From: JBARCX01 sp049794535
GTDB lineage: Bacteria; Pseudomonadota; Gammaproteobacteria; Xanthomonadales; Rhodanobacteraceae
DNA length: 7,329 nucleotides
Assembly: GCA_049794535.1 (NCBI GenBank)
Contig: JBARCX010000161.1
Location: 1 to 7,329, forward strand
Reading direction: 5' to 3'
Shown here: positions 5,481 through 7,329 of the stretch, piece by piece
Position numbering within the stretch: the stretch's first letter is position 1
Layout of the letters: every line of letters begins with the position of its first letter
The notes under the pieces: generated by a model
Told to the model about the DNA's origin: nothing
The model's database searches: none
The model's input: the letters and a program-made list of their open reading frames with translations, nothing else
Translations under genes and position numbers: made by a program

Positions 5481-7306
5481 ACGCGCCTATCACTGACTTA
5501 CGCGAACAACAGATACGCGTCGAACAGGTTCGCCTGCTGCTGGGTGGCGTGAAAAGCTCGCTGGTCTCCAGTGTGCTCATGGCGTCGCTACTGGCCTGGT
5601 TCCTACGTGGAAGTACCAGTCTGCCGATCTTGTTGACGTGGTATGCCTCCGTCGTGGGCTGCCGGCTGGTCGGCATTGGCTATGCCCGGCATTTCGTTCG
5701 CCGCGGCATCACGATCGAGCAGACGCGCAAGCTCACTTTGCATCTGGTGATATTGAACAGCCTTGCCGGAGCGGCCTGGGGTTCACTCGTGTGGATCGCG
5801 ATCGACCATGCCGGAGTGGCGGGCAGCATCCTGGTGATGGCCTCGATGGCAGGCATCGCAGGCCATGCCATGTCCATGCTGGCGCCGGTGACACCGGTTT
5901 ATATCGGCCAGGCGATCGCCATGCAGGGCGTCGTCGCCAGCAAGTTATGGCTATTGGGCATGGTGGACACACCTTATAGAGGGCTCGCTTTTGCGATAAC
6001 GCTCTATGCGGTAGGCCTGATTGCCTTGGCACGCAATACGCACCAGTCGATCAGAAACACGATCATCTTGCGTTTCGAGAATATGGAGTTGCTCGAGCGC
6101 TTGCAGGTGGAGTCGGAAAACGCCCAGCTCGCTCGAGAGAAAGCCGAGCAGGCCAACCTGAGCAAGTCCAAGTTCCTCGCCGCTGCCAGCCATGACTTAC
6201 GCCAACCGATACATGCCCAGGGCATGTTCCTGGAAGTGCTTGCCCGCAGCGAGTTGTCCGACAGTCAGCGCAAAGTGCTGGAGAATGCGCGCGCCACGAG
6301 TCAGGCCTCCGCGGAAATGCTCAATACGCTGCTGGATTTCTCTCGCATCGATGCGGGCGTGATCAAACCGCAATGGCGATCGTTCCGTTTGCAGCCGCTC
6401 TTCAACAAGCTGGAGGCTGAACTAGGCCAGCACGCTGACTTCAAGAACATCGTCTATCGCAGTCGGGAAACGCATCTGGCGATAGTTTCAGACCCCGCGT
6501 TACTCGAGCTCATGCTGCGCAACCTGATCTCCAACGCGATCCGCTACACCGAGCGCGGCGGCATGCTTGTGGCGTGCCGCAAGCGCGGTGGCGAGGCGGT
6601 GATCGAGGTCTTCGATACGGGAATTGGCATCGCGCCACATTTGCAGCAGGAAGTTTTTCGCGAGTTTCATCAATTGGGTAATCCCGAGCGTGACCGACAC
6701 AAAGGGCTCGGCCTGGGCTTGGCCATTACCGAAGGCTTGGCGCGTTCCATGGGACATGCTTTAACCCTAGCCTCGCGTCCCGGTCGCGGTAGCGTGTTCC
6801 GAGTGAGCATGCCGCTGGCACAAGGCGCCTTCAGCGAGGACAGCTTGGGCCTACCCATTAGCCTGCCGCTTCAACCCGAGGCCTACATGGCAGGGCGACG
6901 GATATTGGTGATCGACGATGATGAGGCCGTGCGCCTAGGCATGCTTCAACTGCTGGGAAGCTGGGGGTGTCGTTGCGACGTCGCCGAGTCGTTCGACGAA
7001 GCGCTTGAGCTGGCGCGCATCCATATGCCGGAGTTGGTGATCAGCGATTACCGTCTGCGTGAGCGACAGACGGGCGCGGAAGTCATCGCTGCATTGCGAG
7101 CCGAACTCGGCATGGAACTGCCAGCACTGATCGTGACTGGCGACACGGCACCACAGCGATTGCGCGAGGCCACTTCCAGCGGTATTCCACTGGTACACAA
7201 GCCCGTATCACCCGTGCAGCTGTATCACGCGATGGTGAACATTCTGACGATCAGAGCGATTGAGCCGGTGATAGCCAATGAAGAAGGAATTCTTCAGCCG
7301 GGTTAA
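5477..7306 (+). CDS. Hybrid sensor histidine kinase with six-helix membrane domain and C-terminal receiver
   Basis: 609 residues from a TTG that overlaps the response-regulator stop (TTGA). Six hydrophobic segments are visible at about 27-43, 48-70, 86-110, 116-135, 141-161 and 169-185, with short loops. Sensing is therefore probably within the membrane or by a small extracytoplasmic surface. A charged helical linker (about 196-232) leads to the HisKA domain, with the phospho-acceptor H239 in AASHDLRQPIHA. The HATPase domain has the N-box around N353 (LISNAIRYTERGG), the G1 box D380-TGIGI, the F-box FREFHQL and the G2 box KGLGLGLAI (409-417). The receiver (about 474-595) has D480-D482, phospho-acceptor D524 (ISDYRL), T554 and K575. 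All catalytic positions are intact. The TTG start is chosen for the coupled overlap and because the next ATG (M35) would delete the first membrane helix. Translation may depend on coupling, as the ribosome site is weak (GGGG 9 nt upstream). The signal is not predictable. Confidence 0.92.
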   Translation: MNAPITDLREQQIRVEQVRLLLGGVKSSLVSSVLMASLLAWFLRGSTSLPILLTWYASVVGCRLVGIGYARHFVRRGITIEQTRKLTLHLVILNSLAGAAWGSLVWIAIDHAGVAGSILVMASMAGIAGHAMSMLAPVTPVYIGQAIAMQGVVASKLWLLGMVDTPYRGLAFAITLYAVGLIALARNTHQSIRNTIILRFENMELLERLQVESENAQLAREKAEQANLSKSKFLAAASHDLRQPIHAQGMFLEVLARSELSDSQRKVLENARATSQASAEMLNTLLDFSRIDAGVIKPQWRSFRLQPLFNKLEAELGQHADFKNIVYRSRETHLAIVSDPALLELMLRNLISNAIRYTERGGMLVACRKRGGEAVIEVFDTGIGIAPHLQQEVFREFHQLGNPERDRHKGLGLGLAITEGLARSMGHALTLASRPGRGSVFRVSMPLAQGAFSEDSLGLPISLPLQPEAYMAGRRILVIDDDEAVRLGMLQLLGSWGCRCDVAESFDEALELARIHMPELVISDYRLRERQTGAEVIAALRAELGMELPALIVTGDTAPQRLREATSSGIPLVHKPVSPVQLYHAMVNILTIRAIEPVIANEEGILQPG

Positions 7307-7329
7307 GCGGCGAGGCATGATTGTTTTGC

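Noticed and set aside
7307..7329. Sequence after the kinase stop
   Set aside because: Only 23 bases remain; no terminator or start of a further gene can be judged.

Overview
The window looks like chromosomal DNA of a GC-rich gammaproteobacterium. My best guess is the Xanthomonadales (Rhodanobacteraceae/Xanthomonadaceae). The clues are an ESPR-type autotransporter, a NarL-type regulator translationally coupled to a hybrid kinase with the SHDLRQP H-box, an AraC-type regulator, and a perfect CRP/Clp-type operator. This is inference from gene types and composition; there is no rRNA or other marker gene.

Layout. Positions 1-2287 (minus strand) hold the first 762 codons of a large type V-secreted surface protein. 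It has an extended signal peptide, the start of a beta-helix, a glycine-rich repeat region and autotransporter-associated beta-strand repeats, and it runs off the left edge of the window. A 154-bp spacer with several hairpins separates it from a 271-residue PAPS-dependent sulfotransferase-like gene (2442-3257, minus). A 206-bp spacer follows, carrying a perfect TTTTGTGA-N6-TCACAAAA palindrome and a GC-rich hairpin. An AraC-family regulator comes next (3464-4465 or 4507, minus). The divergent intergenic region up to 4862 has an 8+8-bp inverted repeat and a tandem 9-bp direct repeat. On the plus strand are a LuxR/NarL-type response regulator (4863-5480) and, overlapping it by 4 bp, a six-helix membrane hybrid histidine kinase with a C-terminal receiver (5477-7306).

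How the genes may work together. The two plus-strand genes almost certainly form one two-component operon. The kinase carries its own receiver but there is no Hpt protein or domain in view. The three minus-strand genes (AraC regulator, sulfotransferase, surface protein) are collinear, but the spacers with their own signals suggest separate transcription units. A link between the sulfotransferase and the surface protein, or control of the AraC gene by the two-component pair, is possible but not shown by the sequence. The strongest non-coding signals are the CRP/Clp-type palindrome upstream of the sulfotransferase and the two repeat elements in the divergent promoter region. I see no mobile element, tRNA, rRNA or CRISPR array.
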